Assembly: GCA_963377175.1 (NCBI GenBank)
Contig: CAUJNA010001213.1
Span: 1,076,944 to 1,140,943, forward strand
Origin: Effrenium voratum
Taxonomy: Eukaryota > Sar > Dinophyceae > Suessiales > Symbiodiniaceae
Length of the DNA: 64,000 bases
Direction of reading: 5' to 3'
Within the stretch, counting starts at the first letter, position 1, and every line of letters starts with the position of its first letter. The position numbers were made by a program, and so were the translations under genes. The notes under the pieces are model-generated. The model was not told the origin of the DNA. It ran no database searches and saw nothing but the letters and a program-made list of their open reading frames with translations. Positions 19,964-29,117 of the stretch are shown one piece after another.

Positions 19964-20832
19964 TAATGCCAGTCTCTTGGGGGTTGGTTCAAGGGAAAGC
20001 AATGGGGAACCCGTCGTTTTTTATTGGGATGGATGGGGTGTGGAGGTCCGAATTCCCGATTTTGGACGGACTTGCTCAAATGGTGTTGTACATGCCTTAA
20101 GGGGGGCTTTCGGGGTCAAGCCTCATTCACCCAAGAGAGGCTGCCAAGCCCTTCAGATTGGAAGCCAGCAAGTTGCGGGGAGAGGCACTCCACAAAGGTT
20201 AATTCTCTACAACGAGTGGCTTTTCGATCGGATGGTCAATTCTTGGAATTGGGTGTGATGAACCAAGGCCCTCCCCAACAAAGTTGCCCAAGGGTCATTC
20301 CCCATGCACCCTGCGCCCAATGAAGAACCCTGACCAATTCCTCAAGGGCCCTCAAAAACAACCCACGTTGAGGGCCCAAAATCAATCAGGGCCCGGGTGG
20401 ATAGTTGGCAGAGAAACGCTCCAAAAGCAAATCCTGAAGCTTCCCCACTCGAAGTTCGACTCAACACGGGCCGACTCGGCCATTCCCTCGGCTGTGATTC
20501 CCGTACCCAAAACGGGCAGTAGGTTATAAGGTAAGGATGTAGGCCCGTGTTGCAAGTATGGGAAGGGGGACACCCTCGTTGCCATATTTGTCCATGGTTT
20601 CCTGCACCCTCCAAGGGTTGACAACCCATTTGAACTGATGTGCCCTTGATTTTAATTTACGTGTCCAAGGATCCTATGGAGTACCCGGCTTGTTGGGGTT
20701 AGACAATGCTTCATGGCGACTCCGGCATACTCCGGCGCATCCTTGGTAAACAACTGGATTTTATTGGAAGCTATTTAGTTGTTCATTTGAAACTTGTGAA
20801 AACCAGTTTCAGTGTTGCTCGCCGGGAGAAGG
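19964..20832. other. Non-coding stretch left of the complete copia element
   Basis: Only the family H repeat (about 20285-20390) is recognised here. Confidence 0.5.
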
Positions 20833-20837
20833 CCGAC
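20833..20837. repeat. 5-bp target site duplication, left (CCGAC)
   Basis: CCGAC directly precedes the 5' LTR and is repeated exactly at 27957-27961. Five bases is the usual copia duplication length. Confidence 0.9.
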
Positions 20838-20934
20838 TGCATGAAGATGAGCATGCATCAGGCCATTTGGCTATGATCAAGTATATGTATCTGAAGCCGT
20901 GGAAAATCAAGGTCGTGCGTCATAGGTTTTGTCA
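20838..20934 (+). repeat. 5' LTR, 97 bp
   Basis: TGCATGAAGATGAGC at the start, GGTTTTGTCA at the end, with a TATA-like GTATATGTAT in the middle. Base for base the same as 27860-27956 by eye. Very short for a copia LTR. Confidence 0.92.
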
Positions 20935-22301
20935 TGGTAGCGGAGCTGGCATCTGGTGCCGGCTCCCGTTCTGCATCTGCGAGAGGCAAGGCCTTCCTGC
21001 GCGAGCAATCTGCAGAGGTGATCATCCTGGGACACCGGAATTTGGGCATCAAACAGGTGTCGGCCAGGGTCTGCAGTTGGCAAGCAGGCATCTTTGCAAT
21101 TTTGGTTGTGCTTCTGGCGGTGATCTTCGATTGGTATATGATGTCAGGTACCGGCGATGGGTCAGGCCAGTTGGGCGCACCGGACATGGCTCAGATCGCG
21201 GCGATGCTGCAGCAAATTGCACAGGAGCAAGGGAATCAGCGGCAGCGTTTAGATGATCTGGGACAAGCAGCGCAGGGGACGGGAGCGGCAGTTCATGTCA
21301 CACAGCAAGTGACGGAGCAGGTGGTGGCTGAGGTGGTACAACAGGTGCAGTCGGGTTTTGCGCGTGAACAGCAGCAGCAACAAGATCAGCTGACACAGAT
21401 GATTCAGGCGCATCAGGCTACACAGACACAGCTTCAGCATATGGGTGCATCACTTGCAGACACGCAGAACCGGGTTGGCCAGGTATTTGCAAGTGCAAGC
21501 GCTGGGGCAGGTTCAGCACAGGGCCGGGCGGCATCCGGAGATTCGAGGGGGAGTCCGACAGCACAAGCAGATGGTACAGCTGGGCAAGGTACGGTGCGTC
21601 CAGCACCGCCTTTTTCGGGGCCGGTTGGAGGTGGGCCCAGGGTGTACAATATCGGAGGAGGCAGCACGGGCGCGTCGATGAGTCCGGCTGTGGCATATGC
21701 GATTCAGCAGGGAGCGGTAGACGGTCGTTCGTTGGGGAAACCAGCAATTTTCAACCCGCAGGATAGCAAGGTGTCATTTCAGGATTGGACAGATTCGGTT
21801 ATTACACTGTGCGACAGCAGCATGCCGGGTGTTTACGAGGTGCTGGAAGATATTGTTCACAAGCAACCCAAGGTGAGCATGGACCTCAACAGCATCAAGA
21901 CCCTCTACGAGCACATGGATCAACTGCTGTTGGAGTATGCCAACACGAACGTGTATGCTATTCTTTCTACGTACACATCGGGCGAAGCAAGGAGTTTGGT
22001 CCGGCAAGCAAGGCGACCGAACGGATTTGAAGCTTTCAGACTTTTGCAGGTGAGATTCAACCCGGTGACGATTGGACGGCAGAGAGCTCAGTTGATCAAG
22101 ATCACCAACCCGCAAGAGGGCATCTCACTGGACAAGCTGGCAGCTGAAATTGTGGCGTGGGAGAATAGGATCGTGGACTATGAGAGCCGGCCAGGAGCTG
22201 AACGAGTTTCGGATGCTATGAAAATGGCAGCGCTTGTTCACATGAGCCCCCACAAACTGCGAGAGCATCTTCAACTCAATGCTGGGCGCTACGCATCATA
22301 G
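20934..22301 (+). CDS. Gag polyprotein
   Basis: 455 codons from an ATG formed by the last LTR base and the first two bases of the primer-binding site. Residues 49-67 are a strongly hydrophobic segment (GIFAILVVLLAVIF). If translation instead starts at Met69 or Met70 (MMSGTGDG), this segment is absent. Residues 80-180 are Gln-rich helix, followed by a Gly/Ser/Pro linker. From about residue 240 (GKPAIFNPQD, FQDWTD, YASTYTSGEARSLV-like region, RFNPVTIGRQRAQL) the sequence is a copia-type capsid region. It stops at TAG right after GRYAS. The family continuation (ELREEVFSYLDQ) follows at once in frame 2, so one base is probably missing; no typical -1 slippery heptamer is seen. Confidence 0.85.
   Translation: MVAELASGAGSRSASARGKAFLREQSAEVIILGHRNLGIKQVSARVCSWQAGIFAILVVLLAVIFDWYMMSGTGDGSGQLGAPDMAQIAAMLQQIAQEQGNQRQRLDDLGQAAQGTGAAVHVTQQVTEQVVAEVVQQVQSGFAREQQQQQDQLTQMIQAHQATQTQLQHMGASLADTQNRVGQVFASASAGAGSAQGRAASGDSRGSPTAQADGTAGQGTVRPAPPFSGPVGGGPRVYNIGGGSTGASMSPAVAYAIQQGAVDGRSLGKPAIFNPQDSKVSFQDWTDSVITLCDSSMPGVYEVLEDIVHKQPKVSMDLNSIKTLYEHMDQLLLEYANTNVYAILSTYTSGEARSLVRQARRPNGFEAFRLLQVRFNPVTIGRQRAQLIKITNPQEGISLDKLAAEIVAWENRIVDYESRPGAERVSDAMKMAALVHMSPHKLREHLQLNAGRYAS
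20935..20949 (+). promoter_or_regulatory. tRNA primer-binding site, probably initiator Met tRNA
   Basis: TGGTAGCGGAGCTGG follows the 5' LTR with no gap. Its complement ends CTCCGCTACCA, fitting the 3' end of an initiator methionine tRNA, the usual copia primer. The matching host tRNA is not in the window. Confidence 0.7.
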
Positions 22302-22304
22302 AGC

Positions 22305-23374
22305 TCAGGGAGGAGGTGTTCTCATATTTGGATCAGGTGGCGCCGGTTGCACAAGCAGCCATGGACATCGGATCTGTCGGTGTGGGGAAAGGCGGAGGAT
22401 GCTTTTTGTGTGGCGGTCCGCATTTGATGAAGGACTGCAAGGGCAAGGGCAAGGGCAAGAACGGTGGAGGAGACAAAGGTAAGGGAGGCAAAGATCATGG
22501 CAAAAAGGGGAAATTCAAAGGAGGTGGAAAAGACTTTGGCAAATCCAAAGGTGCTGGGAAAAAGGGGAAAGATGCGGTTTGCCACAACTGTGGGAAACCG
22601 GGGCATTTCAAGGATCAGTGCTGGTCAAAGCCCAAAGGTTTGAATGCGGTGGAGCAGAAGCAAGACCCCCGTCTTTCCCAGTTACAGTCAGCATATGCCA
22701 AAGCAGCTGCAGAAGAGTTCCAACGTATGACAACTGCAGCACCGACTTCGACAGCTCCCACATCACCTGTGTCTCCGGCATCAGTTCGCAGCGCAGGCAC
22801 AGGATCAGCGCGAGCGAGTGGCAACCCGGTGCAGATGGGCAGTTTGGTGGTCAAACATTTGTGCGCGCTTTCTAGGAGGTGGTGCAATCAGGGCAATTGG
22901 GGGACTACCGCGACATCTGCCTATGGTGATGAGTATGTAGGGACGCGTGATATTCTGGTCACTCTGGATAGTGGTGCGGCGGCATCCGTTTGTCCTGCAA
23001 ATGCTTTTCCGGAGAACGAGCAAGAGGCGCCGGACCCAGGTATGAATTTTCTTTCAGCCAATGGTGAGATGGTTCCTGGGCTGTGGAAGGTGAGCCCACT
23101 GGTGATTACGGAGGAGGAGCAGATTCGGACCACGCAGTTTTCCGTGGCGGAGGTTCACAAGCCTTTGATGTCAGCAGCTCAGGTGGCGAACAAAGGACAC
23201 CGTATTGTGCTCGAGGCAGCAGACAAGGAGAGCTACATTGAGGATGTGGTGACGGGTGAGCGCATGAGGCTGTATCAGCGTGAGGGTGTCTATGTGCAAC
23301 GGCTGAAGGTGGTGGATGGTCAAGACGCGGGTTTTGGCGGGCAGGCAGGTCGGGCGGAAGCCGAGAGCATGTGA
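22305..23374 (+). CDS. Nucleocapsid zinc knuckles and aspartic protease
   Basis: Frame-2 continuation of Gag (first in-frame ATG 22316). Two zinc knuckles: CFLCGGPHLMKDC (Cys29-Cys41 from that ATG, spacing C2C3H4C) and the standard CHNCGKPGHFKDQC (Cys89-Cys102, C2C4H4C). A Gly/Lys-rich tract lies between them and probably binds RNA. The protease active site is LDSGAAASV with Asp218, the copia-family DSGA. After it come the usual strands (NFLSANGEMV, PLMSAAQVANKGHRIV). The frame ends AEAESM-stop, and the integrase part goes on in frame 1. Confidence 0.88.
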
Positions 23375-23799
23375 GAAGAGGTGAGCCCAGCAGTGCTGTA
23401 AGTCCCGGTGCAAATATTTGTGCAGTGCAAGCCGAGGGCGGTGGACAGTTATCTGCAGAGGGCCGAGACGATGAAGAAGACAATCGGAGTGATTTGTATC
23501 AACCCACTGAGCGAGGTGATGACGATGGTGAAGATCTGTTGTTACATCTTGCAGAATTGGGTGATGCAGCAGATGAGTTTCCCGGTGATGGAGGTGGAAT
23601 GCATGAGGAATTTGAGGAGGACTTGGTTCGGCTGGGACAAAAGACGCCCATCAAGCCAAGCGCAGAAGAAGTACGGCAACACTACATCAGTCATGTTCCT
23701 TATCGGGCATGGTGCCCCCACTGCACGAGAGGTAAAGGTAGATCTTTACAGCATTCAATTCGTTACCACTTCTGGCAATTTTGGATGAGCCGTCGATGA
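23371..23799 (+). CDS. Acidic linker and integrase zinc-binding domain (frame 1 segment)
   Basis: An acidic region (DDEEDNRSD, DDDGEDLLL) is followed by EEVRQHYISHVPYRAWCPHC, the copia pre-integrase HHCC zinc motif, and TRGKGRSLQH. The last dozen codons (from about 23757) are out of frame with the integrase core. Position and content show it is the N-terminal part of integrase. Confidence 0.75.
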   Translation: MRRGEPSSAVSPGANICAVQAEGGGQLSAEGRDDEEDNRSDLYQPTERGDDDGEDLLLHLAELGDAADEFPGDGGGMHEEFEEDLVRLGQKTPIKPSAEEVRQHYISHVPYRAWCPHCTRGKGRSLQHSIRYHFWQFWMSRR

Positions 23800-24509
23800 G
23801 GATGTTCTCAGTGGCATTACCAAGCAAGGGTGTGGAGCACCAGTACAATGTGGCAGTTGTAACGAAGCTGGTGAAATATCTGGGTCGTACAGATGCCAAC
23901 CTCGCCGTGTTCAAGTCGGACACGGAGCGGTCATTAGTTGCTCTGAGAAATGCGGTGCAACTTCGTGTTCCTGGAGTTGGGTGTGAAGATGCGGTGAAAG
24001 GTGAATCGCAGACCAATGGGCCTATAGAGTCTGCAGTTGGGCGATTACAAGGACAAGCTCGGACTTTGAAGAGCTGCTTGGAGTCGCGGTATCAGATGAG
24101 GTTTTCGCCGAGGCATCCTATACTTTGCTGGTTGGTCGATTACTGTGGAACGCTTCTGTCCAGGTTTCAAAGGGGGCCAGACGGTTTTACGGGCCATGAA
24201 AGGTCGACCGGGAAACGGTGGAGGATTGCGCTTCCTGAATTTGGTGAGTGTGTCTTTTACGAGCCGGTGAAGGGTGAAAGGGATGCGAGCAAGTTGGACG
24301 CGAAGTTTGAGCCGGGGATCTTTCTGGGTATCCAAGAAGGATCGGGAATGAGGTGGATTGGCACGCCGGACGGCGTGGTCCGCACTTGGACGATCAAGAG
24401 ACGGCCGGATGAAGAGAAGTGGCAGAAAGAGATGGTGGAGCAGTTCGTCGGATTGCCTTGGCAGTTGAAACCACGGATTGGCTTGCAAGCGGACATGAGA
24501 AACTTTTGA
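23742..24509 (+). CDS. Integrase core, deleted: first catalytic Asp missing
   Basis: Frame 3 is open after a stop at 23739. It reads LPLLAILDEPSMRMFSVALP, then FKSDTERSL (second Asp of the D,D,E triad) and GESQTNGPIESAV (catalytic Glu). In copia integrases a block with the first Asp (often a DY-F type motif) lies between the zinc motif and the LLAILDE strand. Here only about 15 codons separate them and no such Asp is found, so that block is deleted. The C-terminal part (FEPGIFLGIQEGSG) is the usual GKE-like region. Confidence 0.8.
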   Translation: MFTAFNSLPLLAILDEPSMRMFSVALPSKGVEHQYNVAVVTKLVKYLGRTDANLAVFKSDTERSLVALRNAVQLRVPGVGCEDAVKGESQTNGPIESAVGRLQGQARTLKSCLESRYQMRFSPRHPILCWLVDYCGTLLSRFQRGPDGFTGHERSTGKRWRIALPEFGECVFYEPVKGERDASKLDAKFEPGIFLGIQEGSGMRWIGTPDGVVRTWTIKRRPDEEKWQKEMVEQFVGLPWQLKPRIGLQADMRNF

Positions 24510-24570
24510 CCTGCAGATATCGAGATCGAGGTTCCCGATGTTGGTGCAGGTGATGGAGACGAGCTGAAAG

Positions 24571-25146
24571 AGGAAGTATGTTCCTCGAGGCATCTACATC
24601 CGGAGAGATGTGGAGCTTGAGGCCTATGGATACACGGAGGGCTGCGACGGTTGTGAAGCTGCCAAGCACGGTCTATCTCACAAGCAACATAGCCGTGCAT
24701 GCAAGGAGAGGATCTCAGGTGAGATGTGCAAGACAGAGGAAGGTAAGAAGAGAGTTGAGAAGGTGCGCGCACGAGAGGAGAAGTATATGGTGGCGGTGCA
24801 TGAGAAAGAAGAGGCGAAGAAGAGAGCAGCAGCCGAGGAGTTGAAGCCGGATAAGGAGAAGATGAAGAGACAGGTAGAGGCAGACGATGTAGTTGATGCA
24901 GTGCTTGGTGGAGGAAACGCGGCGGTAATGGCGGAGGTTTCGGGTCAAGGGGGCCCGTCTTCGTCATCGAGGTCGGCACCAGCAGCAGCATCAGCAGCAG
25001 CAGATGTACAGATGGAGAATGAGGTTTCAGAAGCAGTGGAGGAGTCCAACATGGAGATGGGTTCACTTCAGGTGCTTTGTCAAGGACAACGTGGAGCGTT
25101 TGTGGACGCTGTGCGAGAAGCGAGTGTATGTGAGACAGCAAGCTGA
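24571..25146 (+). CDS. Linker between integrase and methyltransferase-like domain (frame 1 segment)
   Basis: Reads VPRGIYIRRDVELEAYGYTE, then CDGCEAAKHGLSHKQHS-AC-like Cys/His pattern, then a long Lys/Glu helix (KRVEKVRAREEKYMVAVHEK) and a Ser/Ala tract. The Cys/His cluster (CDGC...H...C) could bind zinc. It ends at a TGA overlapping the next segment in frame 3. Confidence 0.6.
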   Translation, partial: RKYVPRGIYIRRDVELEAYGYTEGCDGCEAAKHGLSHKQHSRACKERISGEMCKTEEGKKRVEKVRAREEKYMVAVHEKEEAKKRAAAEELKPDKEKMKRQVEADDVVDAVLGGGNAAVMAEVSGQGGPSSSSRSAPAAASAAADVQMENEVSEAVEESNMEMGSLQVLCQGQRGAFVDAVREASVCETAS

Positions 25147-27770
25147 TGTTGGAGGAAGACACCGAAGACCGGCGGATCCTTCTGCAAATAGGTGCGATTT
25201 CAGTCAAGAGAGCATACGACCTGCAGAATCCGATTGTGGCCGAGCTCTATTCACCACCACGGGTCACTGCGGAGTTGGGCCAACGGGGTATCGGCAGTGG
25301 TGTGGCTCTGGATTTGACTACGGTGGATGAGTTTGGGCGGCCCTGGAATTTTTGTGACGAAGATTGCAGGCAGAGAGCGGAGGAGTTGATCGAGTTCCTG
25401 AGACCAGATTTGCTTATTGGGAGCCCACCGTGCGGGCCATTTTCGCAGATACAGTTTTTGAATCAAACGAAATGTGATCCTGCAGAGATGCTGAGAAAGG
25501 TGCAAGAAGGACGAGAACATTTGAGGTTTTGCTGCAAGCTGTATTTGAAGCAGATTGAGCGAAAGAAATTCTTTTTGCATGAGCATCCTGCTAGTGCGTC
25601 TTCATGGCATGAAAAAAACATTGCGGAGGTGGAGCAGCAGCCGGAGGTCCAGAAAGTCACAGGGCACATGTGTGAGCAAGGGATGACGCTGGAGGATGAG
25701 CATGGCGTGGGCTTTGCCAAGAAGCCTACAAGCTATCTGACAAACAGCCCTTGCATTGCTGACGAGCTGAGCAAACAGTGCGAAAACGACGCGGATGCAA
25801 TAGGTATCTGGCGACGAACTGGACGGGGTGTGCGGAAAGGGCAACTGCCCCGGAGAGAAGGACCTGTTTGGGAATCAGTTCGCAGACGAGTTACACTGGA
25901 TTTAACACACGGGGCTTTGCTGCAAGATTTACGTGATGTTCACAATGCAACAGATGAGCAACTGAGATTTGATATCCCAAGGGATTGTTTGCTGGTGGAA
26001 ACAATTTTCGATTTTGTGCGAGAAGGGAAGAAGTGGCATAGGCATATTCCGCTGATTGGTGGCAAAGCGAAACAATGTGAAGTATATCCACGCAGCCTTA
26101 TTCGCAGCATTTTGCGTGGGTTACGGAAGCAGTTGAAACTGATCAGGCCTATGTTCACGATGGATTTTGGTCCCACGAATCAGGAGGAGGATCTGGATTC
26201 TTTAGCAACAGACGATGGCTGGGGTGAGTTCATTGATGAAGTTTCTGGGAAGCCACTGGACCCAGTCAAGGTGCAAGAGGCGCGAGCTGAGGAAATTGAT
26301 TATGCTTACAGGTACAATGTTTGGACGGAGACTGATCTTGCGGAGTGCTATCAGCAGACCGGCAAAGGTCCGATCTCATCTCGGTGGATCGACCTGGACA
26401 AGGGGGACATTGATCGTCCAAACTACAGAAGCAGGCTGGTCATTCAAGAAGTGCGGCAATCACATATACAGGCGATTTTTGCTGCGACGCCGCCTCTTGA
26501 ATCGATACGTATCCTGTTGAGTTTGCAGAGGACTGGCAACAAGCGAGATCACCTTGGGAGAACGCAGAAAGTGATGTTTTTGGATGTCAGGAGGGCACAT
26601 TGGAATGCAAAGATTTACAGGTTGGTTTATGTGAGACTTCCTGACGAGGCCGGGCTGGGGCCTGGCAAATGCGGACGTTTGAGCAAAGCCATGTACGGAT
26701 GTCGGGATGCAGCGGCTTGCTGGGAGTTGGAGATCACTGACTTTTTCACGACCGCAGGGTTCTGTCCTGGCATTGGGTCACCAGTTTTGTTTTGCAATCA
26801 GACGAGAGACATGAAGGTGACGCTGCATGGTGACGACATCACGGTATTGGGATTCGAGGATGATTTGTTCTGGCTGAAAGCAAGTTTAGAAGAGCGATAT
26901 GAATTGAAGTTTGGAGGTTTGCTTGGGCCGGACAGCCCGGACGTACAGGACGTGAGTGTGTTGAATCGCTTGGTGCATTTTGGCGAGCGTTCCACGACCA
27001 TTGAAGCTGATCCGAGGCATGTTGAGATTGTATTGAATGAGTTGGGTCTGCAAGGCGGGAAGACCACTGTGAGCCCAGGCGTACACAGCGACATTGCGGA
27101 GGAGCCACTGTTGAGTACGGCTGAAGCTTCACGGTTTCGTAGCCTTGTGATGCGATGCAACTATTTGGCGTTGGATCGACCTGACATTAACTATGCTTCG
27201 AAGGAGTTGGCAAGAGCAATGCAGCGACCAGCTCAGGGGCATTGGAACGGCTTGAAGCGGCTGGCAAGGTATTTGAGCGGGCATCGGCGCTTGGTGTGGG
27301 AATTTTATCAACAAGAAGAGCAGTCAGCATTGCAGATGTACACTGACTCAGGTGATGCTGGATGCACTAAGACTCGGAAGTCAACATCTTGTGGAGTTCT
27401 TTGTCATGGTTCTCATTTATTGAAGTTCTACAGCTCAACGCAACACACCATCGCTTTGAGTTCTGGGGAATCGGAATTTTACGCTGGAATCAAGGCGGGA
27501 TCGACATTGCTTGGCGGGATTGCAACGATGCAAGACCTAGGCTGTGAGTATGGTGCAGTATTGAATTTTGATGCGAGTGCTGCGAAAGCAATGCTGAGCG
27601 GGCGCGGGCACGGGAAAGCGAAACATATTTCGCGCTGCTACTGTGGCTTCAGCAGCAGGTGCAGGAGCAAGCCATTAAGCTTGGCAAGATTGGAACTCGA
27701 GTCAACCCAGCTGACCTGGGGACGAAACACCTGGATGGTCAGCGAATTCGAGAGCTTTGTGAGGTCATGA
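25146..27770 (+). CDS. Methyltransferase-like domain, reverse transcriptase and RNase H (frame 3 segment)
   Basis: The longest frame, 874 codons. Residues about 20-220 resemble a DNA cytosine-5 methyltransferase: LIGSPPCGPFSQIQ with Cys96, FFLHEHPASASSW, HMCEQGM and KKPTSYLTNSP. Residues about 395-620 are copia reverse transcriptase: YRSRLVIQE, LDVRRAH with Asp480, SKAMYGCRDAA, and LHGDDITVLG with Asp563 and Asp564, the YVDD equivalent. RNase H follows with YTDSGDAGC, LSSGESEFYAG and NFDASAAKAML, so its acidic residues are present. From about base 27632 the homologous reading moves to frame 2; the last 45 codons here are out of frame. Confidence 0.85.
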   Translation: MLEEDTEDRRILLQIGAISVKRAYDLQNPIVAELYSPPRVTAELGQRGIGSGVALDLTTVDEFGRPWNFCDEDCRQRAEELIEFLRPDLLIGSPPCGPFSQIQFLNQTKCDPAEMLRKVQEGREHLRFCCKLYLKQIERKKFFLHEHPASASSWHEKNIAEVEQQPEVQKVTGHMCEQGMTLEDEHGVGFAKKPTSYLTNSPCIADELSKQCENDADAIGIWRRTGRGVRKGQLPRREGPVWESVRRRVTLDLTHGALLQDLRDVHNATDEQLRFDIPRDCLLVETIFDFVREGKKWHRHIPLIGGKAKQCEVYPRSLIRSILRGLRKQLKLIRPMFTMDFGPTNQEEDLDSLATDDGWGEFIDEVSGKPLDPVKVQEARAEEIDYAYRYNVWTETDLAECYQQTGKGPISSRWIDLDKGDIDRPNYRSRLVIQEVRQSHIQAIFAATPPLESIRILLSLQRTGNKRDHLGRTQKVMFLDVRRAHWNAKIYRLVYVRLPDEAGLGPGKCGRLSKAMYGCRDAAACWELEITDFFTTAGFCPGIGSPVLFCNQTRDMKVTLHGDDITVLGFEDDLFWLKASLEERYELKFGGLLGPDSPDVQDVSVLNRLVHFGERSTTIEADPRHVEIVLNELGLQGGKTTVSPGVHSDIAEEPLLSTAEASRFRSLVMRCNYLALDRPDINYASKELARAMQRPAQGHWNGLKRLARYLSGHRRLVWEFYQQEEQSALQMYTDSGDAGCTKTRKSTSCGVLCHGSHLLKFYSSTQHTIALSSGESEFYAGIKAGSTLLGGIATMQDLGCEYGAVLNFDASAAKAMLSGRGHGKAKHISRCYCGFSSRCRSKPLSLARLELESTQLTWGRNTWMVSEFESFVRS

Positions 27771-27817
27771 ATCTGAAGTTCGTTGAAGGCGAGCATCAGA
27801 TGGCCCTGCATGTGTAA
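27632..27817 (+). CDS. RNase H C-terminus (frame 2 segment)
   Basis: Continues the RNase H after KHIS: ALLLWLQQQVQEQAIKLGKI, then TRVNPADLGTKHLDGQRI and a stop at 27815-27817. NPADLGTK is the copia C-terminal motif, the counterpart of ADILTK at the left window edge. A one-base indel at about 27631 explains the switch. Confidence 0.8.
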   Translation, partial: ALLLWLQQQVQEQAIKLGKIGTRVNPADLGTKHLDGQRIRELCEVMNLKFVEGEHQMALHV

Positions 27818-27850
27818 AGAGGTGAGATGCAAGCACAAGGCAAGCATCTC

Positions 27851-27857
27851 AAGGGGG
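27851..27857 (+). promoter_or_regulatory. Polypurine tract
   Basis: AAGGGGG lies two bases before the 3' LTR and would prime plus-strand synthesis. Short, but in the right place. Confidence 0.6.
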
Positions 27858-27859
27858 CC

Positions 27860-27956
27860 TGCATGAAGATGAGCATGCATCAGGCCATTTGGCTATGATC
27901 AAGTATATGTATCTGAAGCCGTGGAAAATCAAGGTCGTGCGTCATAGGTTTTGTCA
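27860..27956 (+). repeat. 3' LTR, 97 bp
   Basis: Same sequence as 20838-20934, TG...CA, followed by the target duplication. Confidence 0.92.
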
Positions 27957-27961
27957 CCGAC
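27957..27961. repeat. 5-bp target site duplication, right (CCGAC)
   Basis: Exact copy of 20833-20837. Confidence 0.9.
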
Positions 27962-29117
27962 TGAACCCGAACCGGCGGCTAAGCCGATGGTTATGGACCA
28001 TGGTCAGCTTATGGGCGCTAACTGGCGCAGCTTCCAGCAAAGGACGCCAGCAAGCGATTGAAGACATTGTGTGGTTAGACGCCTACACACCCAGGTGCTT
28101 CAAATTGTATCTACCAAGGATATCGTGTCAATTTAGCCAGGGCGCTTTCCCAATCTTAGCTTCGTTCTCCTCCCGGCCGGTCAGGTTTCAGGTTCGGTGG
28201 AACGATAATGTTGATGTCCCGAGTGACACCCATCAAGAAATCATGGCTGGTCTTTGGTGGGACCTCAAAGGCCCCGGACACATATCCCGACCTGATGGAA
28301 ACGCATCCTTTCGACCTGAGGCAAACACCGGGCTTCTTAGTTAGCCCAAAAGGTCGATCGCGAATCCAATCATCAGGAATTCGCCCTTTTCGTTTAATAT
28401 TATATGAATGGGGGCCAAAGAAAGCCCCAATTTAGCTTGTTTGGGGGCCAAAGAAAGCAAAGATTCGTCTCCGCAGGGCCCGGGTTTCGCCGGTGGCTTC
28501 GCCGGCTTCGGGGCGCGGGCTACGAGGCCAACGGGTCTCAACAAAGACGTGCTTCGTATGCGAACCCCAGCTCGGTGGCGATTCCCCTCGAATTCCCGGA
28601 TTCGTTGGTTCCCCGCGAATGGAATACCCCCGCCCCCCCACAAAAATAATAGAAAGGAAAAAGGGCTCCCTTTTGCTCTAGCTTTCAAGTCAATGGGCTG
28701 GGTATGTCTCAAGCCGAAGGGCGTTGGTTTTTCATTGCGGGGCCCTTTGGGGATTCATGTCCACCAGCCGTTGTTGTTAGCTGAAGCGCGAGAGAGCGAG
28801 AGAAAACCACTTTGGGCTGGTTCCTACCGTGGATGGACGAAATCCGGTTCGCACCCCTTCGAAACCATGGTTGAAGCTTTACGTTGGGGAATCTAATCAG
28901 AAATTAGGGTTCCTGAACGGTGCGAGAAGCGAATTTCGCAACCATCCACAGTATCACAAGCTTGCCCACAGCAAACCTGCTACCCTCAAAAAGATGAAGG
29001 GTATCTAAAAACCACATTCCTCAGTATCCAAAACAGATTCATGGTTGCATCGAGGTATACAAGAGATGAAGGTTTCGCATGGTCAATACCTCAGCATCCA
29101 AAGAGAAAAAGGAAGCC
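27962..29117. other. Mostly non-coding; one GC-rich island
   Basis: A GC-rich island at about 28477-28570, after a CCGCAG acceptor, is open in more than one frame and cannot be assigned. Nothing else recognised. Confidence 0.4.

Larger units (their letters stand above)
20838..27956 (+). mobile_element. Complete Ty1/copia-type LTR retrotransposon, 7119 bp
   Basis: Bounded by two identical 97-bp direct repeats starting TG and ending CA, with CCGAC on both sides. In order it has a primer-binding site, Gag, two zinc knuckles, aspartic protease (DSGA), integrase zinc domain and core, a methyltransferase-like domain, reverse transcriptase (LDV and HGDD), RNase H and a purine tract. Integrase before reverse transcriptase is the copia order. 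The coding part lies in at least six frame segments and the integrase has an internal deletion, so this copy cannot be autonomous as read. LTR identity suggests a recent insertion, although 97 bases give little resolution. Confidence 0.93.

Noticed and set aside
22285..22320. Programmed -1 frameshift between Gag and Pol
   Set aside because: The frame change is by one base, but there is no heptameric slippery sequence and several other frame breaks follow, so a plain base deletion is more likely.
24257..25207. 316-codon minus-strand open frame rich in Ser, Pro and Leu
   Set aside because: Lies antisense to the integrase C-terminus and linker of the copia element and has no family motif.
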